Of a DNA stretch of 64,000 nt, positions 18,375 to 26,441 are shown piece by piece (position 1 is the first letter of the stretch; each line of letters begins with the position of its first letter). Location: contig NZ_WING01000001.1 of NCBI RefSeq assembly GCF_009793335.1, forward strand, positions 6,262,001 through 6,326,000, read 5' to 3'. A model generated the notes under the pieces. The model had not been told where the DNA came from. It did no database searches and was given only the letters and a program-made list of their open reading frames with translations. Position numbers and translations under genes: made by a program. Origin of the DNA: Actinomadura sp. J1-007. Lineage in GTDB: Bacteria; Actinomycetota; Actinomycetes; Streptosporangiales; Streptosporangiaceae.

Positions 18375-19307
18375 ATGTCCTTCGTCCACACGCGCGACGC
18401 GCGGTTCCACGTCATCGACCTCACCCCCGCGAAGCCCGCGGCGCCCCGGCGGGCCTTGCGGCGGGAGCCGGTGGTGATGCTGCACGAACTGTTCACCGGT
18501 AGCGCGGCGTCGTGGTTCTTCACCATCGCCCCGGCCGTGGCCCGCACGCGCCGTGTCCGCTTGCCCGACTGGCGCGGTCACGGCATGAGCGAACGCACCG
18601 CGACCGGCTACGGCGCCGCCGCGATGGCCGCCGACCTCGCGGAACTGACCGCCGATCTGCCGCCGTTCGCGATCGCGGGCCACGGCCACGGCGCCTCGGT
18701 CGCGGTCCGCCTTGCCCTCGCCCATCCCGGCCGCGTGACCCGCCTGGCCCTCATCGACCCGCCCTTCCCCTCCCCGCGGGCCGTCCGACCGCCCGCGTCC
18801 GCCAAGGTGCCCGCGTGGGCCACCGCCGTGCCTGGAGCGGCCTTGATCGCAGAGGCTTCGCCGCCAAGGGCCGCGCGAGTCGTGGCGACGGCCGGAGCGC
18901 GAGCGGCGGGCGAGTCGCGTTGCGCGGGCGGCGCGCCGTTGGCCGAGGCCGCGCGGGACGGCGCGGGTCCCGGCGTGGCGGCGCTCGTACGGCAGGCGTC
19001 GCGGCGGCCCGACAGCGGCGGACGGCGGCGGCTGGCCGGACTGCTGCACGAGACACGCGTACTGGACGAACTAGCGGCAGACCCGCCCGTCACCGCCGAA
19101 GAGCTGGCCGCGCTCGGGACGCTGCCGGTACTCGCCGTGGTCGGGACGGACTCGCCGTTCCGTCCGGCCGCCGAACCGGTCGAACGCGCGCTGCCCCGGT
19201 CCCGCCGCCACGTCCTGGCGGGTGGGCACGACCTGCACATCACGGCGCGGGCGCGCCTGACGCGACTGCTGACCACGTTCCTGGAGGAGGACACATGTCC
19301 GAAGTGA
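18375..19307 (+). CDS. Alpha/beta-hydrolase-fold protein with nucleophile Ser replaced by Gly
   Basis: 310 residues from ATG 18375. The fold is clear: VVMLHELFTGSAASW (oxyanion strand), VRLPDWRGHGMSE, an elbow at residues 102-106 reading G-H-G-H-G where family members have G-x-S-x-G, an acid strand LAVVGTDSPFRP and His in LAGGHDLHITA. Asp and His are kept but the nucleophile (position 104) is Gly. The protein therefore cannot use the usual serine mechanism. It may be a binding partner, a lyase-like enzyme, or inactive. The middle (residues 125-225) is Ala/Arg-rich and poorly conserved-looking. It starts 21 bp after the carrier protein gene and overlaps the next gene by 13 bp. Confidence 0.75.
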   Translation: MSFVHTRDARFHVIDLTPAKPAAPRRALRREPVVMLHELFTGSAASWFFTIAPAVARTRRVRLPDWRGHGMSERTATGYGAAAMAADLAELTADLPPFAIAGHGHGASVAVRLALAHPGRVTRLALIDPPFPSPRAVRPPASAKVPAWATAVPGAALIAEASPPRAARVVATAGARAAGESRCAGGAPLAEAARDGAGPGVAALVRQASRRPDSGGRRRLAGLLHETRVLDELAADPPVTAEELAALGTLPVLAVVGTDSPFRPAAEPVERALPRSRRHVLAGGHDLHITARARLTRLLTTFLEEDTCPK

Positions 19308-20347
19308 CCGAACGCGGAGCCCGGTTCCCCGTGCGGACCGTCGACCCGCGCGGGGGGACATCCCACGGCCCGCCGAACGGTCCGCGCGCCGGTGCCCGCG
19401 CCGATCCGCCGGTGGTGGCGTTCGTGCCCGGCCCCCTGCCGGACGACCTGGAGGGCTTCCACCACGCGCTCGCCGGGCCGCTCGCCGAGGCGGGCGCGCG
19501 GGCCGTCCTGTACGAGCAGCCCGCGTCCGGCCCGGCCGGGCCCACCGCACGCGGGCCCGCAACGGACGGCGCGGTGGCCGACCTGTTCGCGGTCCTCGAC
19601 GGCCTCGGCCACCGCGACCCGGTGTATCTGGTCGCCACCGGCCTCGGCGGCGCCGCCGCGCTGAACGCCGCGCTGGCCCGTCCCGAACGCGTCGCCGGGC
19701 TCGTCCTCATCGAGGCGTACGGGCCCACCGGACACGAGGACGCCCCGCCGGAAGACACCCCGAACCGCCCCAACCGCCCCGCACCCGCCATGGACGGCCA
19801 ACGGCCCGCCGACATCTCCGCGTTCGAGCCGGTCCGCCCGGACGACCTCGCAGGCATCAGGTGTCCGCTCCTCGCGGTGTACGGGGAGCGCTCCGACATC
19901 GCCGGGGCCGGGCGGCTGCTGCTGCGCACCGTCCCGGACTGCACGCTGCACGTCCTGCCCGGCCACGTCCGCACCGCCTTCCGCGACGGCACGGCCCCAC
20001 TCCTGGAGATCATGCTTCCCTGGCTCGCCCACCACGCGGGCACCCGCGTACCCGCCGCGACAGCCGAAACCGCTCCCACGACGGCCGCGCCTGTTGCCGC
20101 GACGACCGTTCCTGCCAGGGCGGCAAGCGTTCCCGCGACAACCGCTGCCACGACGACCGCCGCTGCGGCCGCTTCCGGGGCGACCGCCGCTGCGACCGCT
20201 TCCGGGGCGATCGCCGCTGCGCCCAGTCTCGGGGCGTCCGCCGGTGCATCCGCTGGTAGGGCGGTGTCCGGGGGAGTGGCTTCGGCTGGGGTCGTTGCCC
20301 CTGGTGCGGTTGTTCGGGGCGGCTTGGGGATCGGGGGTGTGGCGTGA
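19295..20347 (+). CDS. Second alpha/beta-hydrolase-fold protein lacking the Ser nucleophile, with Ala/Thr-rich tail
   Basis: 350 residues from ATG 19295 (CTGGAGGAGG upstream). Residues 38-250 follow the hydrolase fold: VVAFVPGPLPDD, AVLYEQPASG, elbow YLVATGLGGAAAL with Gly116 in place of Ser, acid strand LLAVYGERSDIAG and His in LHVLPGHVRTAF. As in the preceding gene, Asp and His remain while the nucleophile is Gly. Residues 255-350 are a low-complexity Ala/Thr/Gly/Ser tail with repeats such as SGATAAATASGAIAAA, probably disordered. The stop overlaps the glycosyltransferase start (GTGA), so the genes are translationally coupled. Confidence 0.7.
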   Translation: MSEVTERGARFPVRTVDPRGGTSHGPPNGPRAGARADPPVVAFVPGPLPDDLEGFHHALAGPLAEAGARAVLYEQPASGPAGPTARGPATDGAVADLFAVLDGLGHRDPVYLVATGLGGAAALNAALARPERVAGLVLIEAYGPTGHEDAPPEDTPNRPNRPAPAMDGQRPADISAFEPVRPDDLAGIRCPLLAVYGERSDIAGAGRLLLRTVPDCTLHVLPGHVRTAFRDGTAPLLEIMLPWLAHHAGTRVPAATAETAPTTAAPVAATTVPARAASVPATTAATTTAAAAASGATAAATASGAIAAAPSLGASAGASAGRAVSGGVASAGVVAPGAVVRGGLGIGGVA

Positions 20348-21603
20348 GTGGGCGGCGGGTGCAGGTTCCCTCGCTGTTCGGGGCCGGGGCCGGGGCCGGA
20401 AGCGGCGTCGGGGCTGGGGGCGGTCGGTCGGTGCGGGGCGGCGACGGACCGAAGCGGCGGTTTCTGTTCGCTGTGCCGCCGATCGCCGGGCATGTCGCGC
20501 CTACCGTGGCCGTCGGCGCGGAGCTGGCCCGGCGCGGCCACAACGTCGCCTGGACGGGGCACAAACCCGCGCTCGAACGCATGCTGCGGAGCGGCTCGCG
20601 CATCCTGCCCGCCTGCGGCGCGCCGTTCGCGGACGGCATCGAAGAGGTCCGGAACGAGTGGGAACGGCTGCGCGGCCCGGCGGCGCTGCGGTTCCTGTGG
20701 GAGGACTTCGTCGTTCCGCTCGGGGAGGCGATGCTGCCGGGCGTGGAGGCGGCGATCGACCGGTTCCGGCCGAACGTGGTGATCGCCGACCAGCACGTGC
20801 TCGCGGCGCCGGTCGCGGCGCGGCGGCGGGGGCTGCCGTGGGCGACGTCCGCGGCGACGTCCGCGGAGTTCGCCCGGCCGCTCGCGGCGCTGCCGAAGGT
20901 CGAGGAGTGGGTGCGGGAGCTGATCGCCGGGTTCCAGCTCTCCCACGGCATCGCGGATGAGGACCTCATCGACCTGCGCTTCTCCGACCATCTGGTGCTG
21001 GCGTTCTGCACCGGCGCGCTGGTCGGCGACGTGTCGTTCTTCCCCGACCACTTCGCGTTCGTCGGGCCCGCGTCCGGCCGCCGGCAGACGTGCGACTTCC
21101 CCTGGCAGTGGCTGGACGGGCGGCCCGCCGTGCTCGTCACGCTCGACGGCTCGCCGGGCGAACGGTTCTTCCGGGTCGCCGAGGACGCCGTCCGCGGCAT
21201 GGACGTGCAGGCCGTGTTCGCCGCGCCGTCCGGCGTCCTCGCCGACCCGCCGCCGAACGTCCTCGTCCGCGAGCACGTTCCCCGGCTCAAGCTGCTCGAA
21301 CGGATGGCGGCGGTCGTCTCCCACGGCGACCACGGCACGGTGTGCGAGTCCCTCGCGAACGGCCTGCCGCTCGTCGTCGCGCCGGTCCGCGGCGACCAGC
21401 CCGTCACGGCGCGGCAGGTGGAGGCGTCCGGCGCGGGGATCGCGGTCCGGTTCGGCCGCGTCCGCGCCGGCGAGCTGCGGGAGGCGCTGGACGCCGTGCT
21501 CAGCGAGGCCGCCTACCGGGAGGCCGCCGGACGGGTGCGCGACTCGTTCGCCGCGGCCGGCGGCGCGGCGGAGGCCGCCGACCGCTTGGAGAAGCTGACG
21601 TGA
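20344..21603 (+). CDS. UDP-glycosyltransferase of the MGT/GT1 type
   Basis: 419 residues from GTG 20344. After a Gly-rich start, the GT-B N-domain begins RRFLFAVPPIAGHVAPTVAVG with the GHxxP element typical of macrolide-type glycosyltransferases. The C-domain has LVTLDGSPGE and the nucleotide-sugar-binding segment VVSHGDHGTVCESLANGLP followed by VRGDQPVTARQVEASGAG. This corresponds to the family's H-G-G-x-x-T...P-x-x-x-D-Q motif, with DH replacing the second Gly region. It would transfer a sugar from an NDP-sugar to a small acceptor, presumably the product of the acyl carrier pathway. It overlaps both neighbours by 4 bp. Confidence 0.8.
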   Translation: MSGRRVQVPSLFGAGAGAGSGVGAGGGRSVRGGDGPKRRFLFAVPPIAGHVAPTVAVGAELARRGHNVAWTGHKPALERMLRSGSRILPACGAPFADGIEEVRNEWERLRGPAALRFLWEDFVVPLGEAMLPGVEAAIDRFRPNVVIADQHVLAAPVAARRRGLPWATSAATSAEFARPLAALPKVEEWVRELIAGFQLSHGIADEDLIDLRFSDHLVLAFCTGALVGDVSFFPDHFAFVGPASGRRQTCDFPWQWLDGRPAVLVTLDGSPGERFFRVAEDAVRGMDVQAVFAAPSGVLADPPPNVLVREHVPRLKLLERMAAVVSHGDHGTVCESLANGLPLVVAPVRGDQPVTARQVEASGAGIAVRFGRVRAGELREALDAVLSEAAYREAAGRVRDSFAAAGGAAEAADRLEKLT

Positions 21604-23498
21604 CCTGGCTGCCCGCGCTGCCCGCGCTGCCCGTTCTCGTGACGGCGGGCGTGGCGCTGCACGCGTTCCGGCTCCGCCGCCGCCTCGCCCCGCTGCGCCG
21701 CGTGGACGTCGCGGGCCGCGGCGGCGAGCCGCTGTGCTGGGACGGGACGCGCGCGGCGGGCGGCGGCGACGAGCCGTACGGCCTGATCACGGTGGACGGC
21801 GCGGTGCTGTCCGGCCCGGCCCGCCGCGCCGCCGCCGCGTACGCCCGCGAGCGCGGCCTCCAGGTGCTCGACCTCGTCCCGGCGGACCTGCCCGTCGACC
21901 GGGCGTTCGACCTCGCCCGCACCGTGGACGCCGCCGCCTACCGCACCGACCCGGTCGCGCGCGGGCGCGGCGCCGGGTTCGCCACGATCGTCGACGTCGG
22001 GCTGCTCGAACGCGCCGGGGCCCGCGCGGGCGCGCTGGACGCCGGCGAGTACGCGGCGCTCACCGTCCGGCTGCGGCAGTACGCGGAACAGGTCCCGGAC
22101 GCCGATGGAACGGCGTTCGCCGCCGACCTCGCGGTCGTGCCGTGCCACACCACGCCGCGCGCCGGGCACTGCCGGGCACGCGCGGCGTGGCTGCGCGGGC
22201 TCGGGGTGTCGGTGGCGCGGACGGTCGGCGGGTCGATGCTCGGGTACGCCGCCGTGCTGGCCGCGCTGCTCTCCGACCCGGCGTGGGGGCCGGTCGCCGC
22301 GCTCGCCTACTGCGCCGCGCCGTACGCGGTGTTCGCGGGCACTCCGGTCTCGCCGCGCGACCTGCACAGCGGCGCGCTGCTGCGGCTCGTCCGGACGCCG
22401 TGGACGTGGTGGCGCACGCTCACCGGCCCGCCGTCCGCGTACGACCGGCGCCGCGCCGAACGCGTGGAACGGGCCCGCAGGGCGTACCGTCCCGACCTCG
22501 CGCAGGGCGTCCTGCGGTTCCTGGAGCCGCGCCGCGACGACTGCCCCTGGTGCGGATCGCGGACGCTCCGGAAGCTGCTGACCAGCGGCGACGTCGTCCA
22601 GGCCAAGCCCGGCCGGTTCACTGTCGAACGGTGCGGCGGCTGCGGGCACGTCTTCCAGAACCCGCGGCTCACCGAGGCCGGACTGGCGTTCCACCACCGC
22701 GACCTCTCCGACGGGCTCGGCGCCGAGGAGTTCGAACGCCTCGCCGCCGCGCGGGGCGGGCGCGTCCACCGCGCCCGCGCCGAACTGGTCGCCGGACACC
22801 TGACGCCCCGTACCTGGCTGGACGTCGGCGCGGGGCACGGCCACTTCTGCCGGACCGCCCGCACCGTCCTGCCCGGCACCGCGTTCGACGGCCTCGACCT
22901 CGGCGCCGGGATCGGCGAGGCGGCCCGGCGCGGATGGGTGCGGCGCGCGCACCGGCGGCCGTTCACCGAGATGCTGGACGACCTCGCCGGACGGTACGAC
23001 GTGGTCAGCATGCACCACTACCTGGGGCGCCGGCCGGACCCGCAGGCCGAGCTGGACGCCGCCGCCAAGGTCCTGCGGCCCGGCGGGCACCTGCTGATCG
23101 AGCTGCCCGACCCCGGGTCGCGCCTCGGCCGGCGCCTCGGCCGCTTCTGGCCGTACTGGCTCCAGCCGCAGCACCTGCACCTGATGCCGATGGGCAACGT
23201 GGACAAGGCCCTCGCCGCGCGCGGATTCCGCGTCGTCGCGCGCGAACGCCGCCGCGCCGGACAGGGCGGCGACCTCGTGGGCACCGTCGCCGTCGCGCTC
23301 AACGCCGTCGCGCCGCCGCCCGAACGCCCTTGGTCCGTACGCCCGCCGCGCCCCGCCGACCGCGCGCGCCGCGCCGCCGGGCTCGCGGTCGCCGCCCCGC
23401 TGCTCCTGCCCGCGCTGCTCCTCGACCGGCTGCTCGTCCCGCTGGTCCCGGGCACGAGCAACGCCTACCGCATCCTCGCCCGGAAGGACGAAGGCTGA
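21600..23498 (+). CDS. Membrane-associated protein with zinc knuckle and SAM-dependent methyltransferase domain
   Basis: 632 residues from GTG 21600, overlapping the glycosyltransferase stop. Residues 4-22 are hydrophobic, 208-247 form two probable membrane segments, and 585-610 another. The N-terminal 290 residues match no family I know. A zinc knuckle follows (C315-x2-C318 and C345-x2-C348 in CPWCGS and CGGCGHVFQNPRL), then a class I methyltransferase with motif I LDVGAGHGHF (407-416) and LRPGGHLLIELPDPGS. Zinc-knuckle methyltransferases of this kind modify sugars or lipids in polysaccharide and natural-product pathways. Last gene of the operon. Confidence 0.75.
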   Translation: MTWLPALPALPVLVTAGVALHAFRLRRRLAPLRRVDVAGRGGEPLCWDGTRAAGGGDEPYGLITVDGAVLSGPARRAAAAYARERGLQVLDLVPADLPVDRAFDLARTVDAAAYRTDPVARGRGAGFATIVDVGLLERAGARAGALDAGEYAALTVRLRQYAEQVPDADGTAFAADLAVVPCHTTPRAGHCRARAAWLRGLGVSVARTVGGSMLGYAAVLAALLSDPAWGPVAALAYCAAPYAVFAGTPVSPRDLHSGALLRLVRTPWTWWRTLTGPPSAYDRRRAERVERARRAYRPDLAQGVLRFLEPRRDDCPWCGSRTLRKLLTSGDVVQAKPGRFTVERCGGCGHVFQNPRLTEAGLAFHHRDLSDGLGAEEFERLAAARGGRVHRARAELVAGHLTPRTWLDVGAGHGHFCRTARTVLPGTAFDGLDLGAGIGEAARRGWVRRAHRRPFTEMLDDLAGRYDVVSMHHYLGRRPDPQAELDAAAKVLRPGGHLLIELPDPGSRLGRRLGRFWPYWLQPQHLHLMPMGNVDKALAARGFRVVARERRRAGQGGDLVGTVAVALNAVAPPPERPWSVRPPRPADRARRAAGLAVAAPLLLPALLLDRLLVPLVPGTSNAYRILARKDEG

Positions 23499-23531
23499 TC
23501 CCGTCCAAGCCCAGGCCGCGAACGGCCTCGG

Positions 23532-23930
23532 TCACAACTTGGGGCGGAACGGGCGGCGGTGGGCGGGGTCGTCGGGCTCGGCCTCGCCGCGCAGGGCGGT
23601 CTCGACGAGTTCGATGGCCTGGAGGAGCGAGACGAGGCGGCCGCCCTCGCGCCGGTAGGTCTCCAGGACGGCCTCGACGCCGTGCGGCGGGACGATCTCG
23701 GCGAGGTCGACCCGGGCGGTGCGGAACCCCTCGCGGGCCGCGTCCACCGAGGCGTTGACGTGGTGCCGCGCCATCCGCGCCAGCGCGATCGGGTAGCGCC
23801 GCAGGACCCCGTAGCGGCGGTACTCCGGCGGCACGAGTTCGAGGAGCCACGACAGCGCGGTGTCCTCGAAGCGCTCGGTGCCCGGTGGGTGCACCTGCGC
23901 GGGCCAGCCGGGGGGAACGTAGGTGCTCAC
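23532..23930 (-). CDS. Hypothetical protein under LexA (SOS) control
   Basis: 132 residues from GTG 23930. The protein is helical and basic in the middle (VLRRYPIALARMARHHVNASVDAAREG) and acidic near the end. It contains PPEYRRYGVLRRYP and a late LLQAIELVETALRGE. I do not recognise the family and see no catalytic motif or membrane span. Its importance is the promoter: a perfect LexA box overlaps the -10 region just upstream (see 23952-23967), so it should be induced by DNA damage. No convincing ribosome site is present and the predicted leader is under 20 bases. It is convergent with the methyltransferase gene. Confidence 0.65.
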   Translation of the reverse strand: MSTYVPPGWPAQVHPPGTERFEDTALSWLLELVPPEYRRYGVLRRYPIALARMARHHVNASVDAAREGFRTARVDLAEIVPPHGVEAVLETYRREGGRLVSLLQAIELVETALRGEAEPDDPAHRRPFRPKL

Positions 23931-23951
23931 CCGTTCACGATAACCCGACGT

Positions 23952-23983
23952 TCGAACCTATGTTCGAAACAAACCGGACACAA
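23952..23983 (-). promoter_or_regulatory. SOS promoter: LexA box overlapping the -10 element
   Basis: TCGAACCTATGTTCGA at 23952-23967 is the actinobacterial LexA consensus (TCGAAC-N4-GTTCGA) without mismatch. On the minus strand, TTGTGT (23983-23978) and TAGGTT (23960-23955) form a -35/-10 pair with a 17-bp spacer, and TAGGTT lies inside the box. LexA binding would block RNA polymerase directly. The start codon of the unknown gene at 23930 is 21 bases from the box. Confidence 0.8.
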
Positions 23984-23988
23984 GTTCG

Positions 23989-24374
23989 TTACTCGGGCAA
24001 GGGCGGTCCCGCGGGTCCCGCCGGTTCCGAGGCGTCCGCGGGCCCGGACGCGCCGTTGCGGCGGATGCGGATCTTGCCGGAGTCGAGGTCGTCCCGCCCG
24101 GAGCCCGCGACCTGGTGGTCGTCCTGGCGGAGCAGCCGCTCGCGCTGCTGCTCCTCCTGCTTGACCTTCTTGGAGCCCTCGAAGGCGGACGCGAGGTCCT
24201 CGAACATGCCGCCGCCGAACCCGGCGCCGGTCTCGCCGTCCCCCGGATGGCGCCCATCAGGGACGACTTGCCCGTGCCCTCCTGAGGCCAGTCGACGACC
24301 TCCTGCTCGGACGGCTTGGGCTTGGCCGGCGTACGGCCCTTCAGGCGCTTGCGGCGGCGAAAGGGTGACTTCAC
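23989..24374 (-). CDS. Small hydrophilic protein (possibly DUF6191-like), interrupted by a frameshift
   Basis: Starts at GTG 24374 (VKSPFRRRKRLKGRTPAKPKP) and ends at TAA 23989. One base is missing in the CCCCC run 24240-24244. Across it the sequence continues MFEDLASAFEGSKKVKQ, a Gln/Glu/Arg helix, and LDSGKIRIRRNG, with a Pro/Ala-rich end. The restored length is about 128 residues. The pattern MFE-L...AF-G followed by an L-x-S-G-K-basic element reminds me of small DUF6191 proteins, but this is tentative. Strongly charged and probably partly disordered. It is upstream of the SOS-regulated gene on the same strand. Confidence 0.5.
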
Positions 24375-24467
24375 ACACTCTCCAACGCGATGAGTCTCCG
24401 AAATGATCCCGCGAGCCGTTCGTCCCCGAACGTCCCGGGCGTCCGCCCGCGCGGTCGCCCGGCCCAT

Positions 24468-25514
24468 TCAACGCCCGAACGACCAGCGGGTGGGAGAGCC
24501 GGTGAAGTCTCCCTGTCTGAGTCCGAATGCCCACTGTGGCCGCACCGCTACCGTCGCGTTCACCGCGGGATCCAGGAAATCCACACGATAGCCGGTGGAG
24601 TACTTCGCGTTGACCAGGTCGATGAACCGCTGCAAGGCGCGCGGTTCGGTGACGATCTCCGCCCGGCCCTCGATCACCACCGGGTCCTCCGCCTCCTCCG
24701 TGGTCACCACCACCTGCGGGTTGAGCCGCAGGTTGACGATCTTGCGGGACGGCACGCTGCTGCTGAACATGAGCGCGTCCCCGGACCAGGCGCCCCACAC
24801 CGGCATCGCGTGCGGGCGCCCGTCCGGCCGGACGGTGCACAGCCAGAAGTTGCGCGCGGCCTTGATCCGTTCGAGCGCCCACGACCAGGGCAGCAGCCCG
24901 CTCCCCTCGTCGGGCCCCTTCAGCCGGTACCCGGGCATGTACGGCCGCTCCGCCCGAGGCTCCGGGACGGACGCGGCCCCCGAGAACCGATCAGGCGGCG
25001 ACAGCGCCCCCGGCGGCGCGGCTGCGGACGGCGCGCCCGCCGGCGGCACAGCTGTCGCCGGCGGCACGGGTCCTGGCGGCGCGGCACCGGGCGACATGGC
25101 CTCCGGTGGCATGGCCGCCGGTGACGCGGTGGGCGGTTGTGCCTGTGCGGTGGGCGGCGGGGTTCGTACGTGCCGTACGAGATGGCAGGAGCTTCCGGCG
25201 TGCCGTACGCGGGGGGAACGGGCGCGGCGTACGGAGCGGGCGGCGGTGCGGGCGCCGGATACGGAGCGTTCGGCGGTACCGGTGCCGCGTGCGGAGCGTT
25301 CGGCGGTGCGGGTGCGGCGTGCGGAGTGGGCGGGGGTCGGGGGCGGGGGCGGCGGCGCGGGTGCCGCGCCTGGTGCGGCGGGCGGTGGTGCGGGTGCCGC
25401 GCCGGGCACGTCGGTCGTCGGTCCGGGTGCCTGGCCGGTCACGCCGGACACGGGTCCGGGTGCCGCGCCGGGCCTGGCGGGCCCCGGGCCGGATGCGTCG
25501 GTGGGAACCGACAT
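24468..25514 (-). CDS. Pyridoxamine-5'-phosphate-oxidase-fold protein with long Pro/Ala-rich N-terminus
   Basis: ATG 25514 has GGGAG upstream. The folded domain occupies the C-terminal ~150 residues (about 200-348): KAARNFWLCTVRPDGRPHAMPVWGAW, ALMFSSSVPSRKIVNLRLNPQVVV, VVIEGRAEIV and VRPQWAFGL. This is the split-barrel flavin/F420-binding fold; the substrate is unknown. The ~190-residue N-terminus is Pro/Ala/Gly-rich and presumably disordered. Its middle (about 25157-25335) is out of frame. In the adjacent frame it reads NAPYPAPAPPAPYAAP and YGTPEAPAISYGTYE, so an extra base near 25335 and a missing base near 25157 compensate each other. The C-terminal domain itself is intact. Confidence 0.75.
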   Translation of the reverse strand: MSVPTDASGPGPARPGAAPGPVSGVTGQAPGPTTDVPGAAPAPPPAAPGAAPAPPPPPPTPAHSARRTRTAERSARGTGTAERSVSGARTAARSVRRARSPRVRHAGSSCHLVRHVRTPPPTAQAQPPTASPAAMPPEAMSPGAAPPGPVPPATAVPPAGAPSAAAPPGALSPPDRFSGAASVPEPRAERPYMPGYRLKGPDEGSGLLPWSWALERIKAARNFWLCTVRPDGRPHAMPVWGAWSGDALMFSSSVPSRKIVNLRLNPQVVVTTEEAEDPVVIEGRAEIVTEPRALQRFIDLVNAKYSTGYRVDFLDPAVNATVAVRPQWAFGLRQGDFTGSPTRWSFGR

Positions 25515-25612
25515 CACGATCTCCCATCGGTCGGGCTCTCCCTGTCCCATCGTTCCAGACCCCGGCGCCGGGCGGTGACCGCCGGTGGCTCGGCTGGAGC
25601 CCTCCGGGGCGG

Positions 25613-25618
25613 TAGCCT
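25613..25618 (+). promoter_or_regulatory. -10 element of a probable leaderless transcript for the Nif3 gene
   Basis: TAGCCT (TANNNT) ends seven bases before GTG 25626, so transcription would start at or next to the start codon. No ribosome site is present, which agrees with leaderless translation as is common in actinobacteria. Confidence 0.5.
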
Positions 25619-25625
25619 GCGGGAC

Positions 25626-26441
25626 GTGCGCCTATCCCATGTCGTCGCGGCCCTCGAAGACCTCTATCCGCCGTCGTGGGCCGAGTCCTGGGACGCCGTC
25701 GGCCTGGTCTGCGGCGAGCCGGACGCGCCCGTCCGCCGGGTGCTGTTCGCGGTCGACCCGGTGGCCGCCGTCGTGGACGAGGCGCTCGACCTGCGCGCCG
25801 ACCTGGTCGTCACCCACCACCCCCTGCTGCTGCGGGGGGTGCACGGCGTCCCGGCGACCACGCCCAAGGGCCGGCTGGTGCACCGCATGATCAAGAACGA
25901 CGTGGCGCTGTTCACCGCGCACACCAACGCCGACGTGGCCGACCCCGGCGTGTCGGACGCGCTCGCGCGGGCCGTCGGCCTCGCCGGGGACCTGCGCCCG
26001 CTGGCGCCCGCCCCGGACGACCCGCGCCGCGGCCTCGGCCGCGTCGGGGACCTCGCCGAGCCGCTGACCCTGAAGGAGTTCACCGCCCGCGCGGCGGCCG
26101 GGCTGCCCGCCACCGCGCAGGGCGTCCGCGCCGCCGGCGATCCCGCCCGGACGGTCCGCACCGTCGCGGTGTGCGGCGGCGCGGGCGACTCGCTGCTCGA
26201 CGCGGCGCGCGCCGCGGGGGTCGACGCATACCTGACCGCCGACCTGCGGCACCATCCCGCCTCGGAGTTCACCGAGCGCGGCGGGCCCGCCCTGGTCGAC
26301 GCCGCGCACTGGGCGACCGAGTGGCCGTGGCTCGCCGACGCGGAGCGGCGGCTGGCCTCGGCCGCCGGAGGCGACCTGGAGACCCGGGTGTCCACGCTCG
26401 TCACCGACGCGTGGAACCTGCATGACGAAGGAGTGAAGTGA
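25626..26441 (+). CDS. Nif3-like dinuclear metal centre hexameric protein
   Basis: 271 residues from GTG 25626. The YbgI/Nif3 family signature is present: YPPSWAESWDAVGLVCG at the start, a first metal site LVVTHHPLLLRG, VALFTAHTNADVADPGV, and late LTADLRHHPASEF and DAAHWATEWPWL. These ligands (His pair, His, Asp, His, Glu) bind two metal ions. Members are linked in some species to GTP cyclohydrolase-like chemistry, but the role is not settled. The stop overlaps the zinc-ribbon gene start (GTGA). This Nif3, zinc-ribbon, RNase HI order is common in actinobacteria. Confidence 0.9.
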   Translation: MRLSHVVAALEDLYPPSWAESWDAVGLVCGEPDAPVRRVLFAVDPVAAVVDEALDLRADLVVTHHPLLLRGVHGVPATTPKGRLVHRMIKNDVALFTAHTNADVADPGVSDALARAVGLAGDLRPLAPAPDDPRRGLGRVGDLAEPLTLKEFTARAAAGLPATAQGVRAAGDPARTVRTVAVCGGAGDSLLDAARAAGVDAYLTADLRHHPASEFTERGGPALVDAAHWATEWPWLADAERRLASAAGGDLETRVSTLVTDAWNLHDEGVK

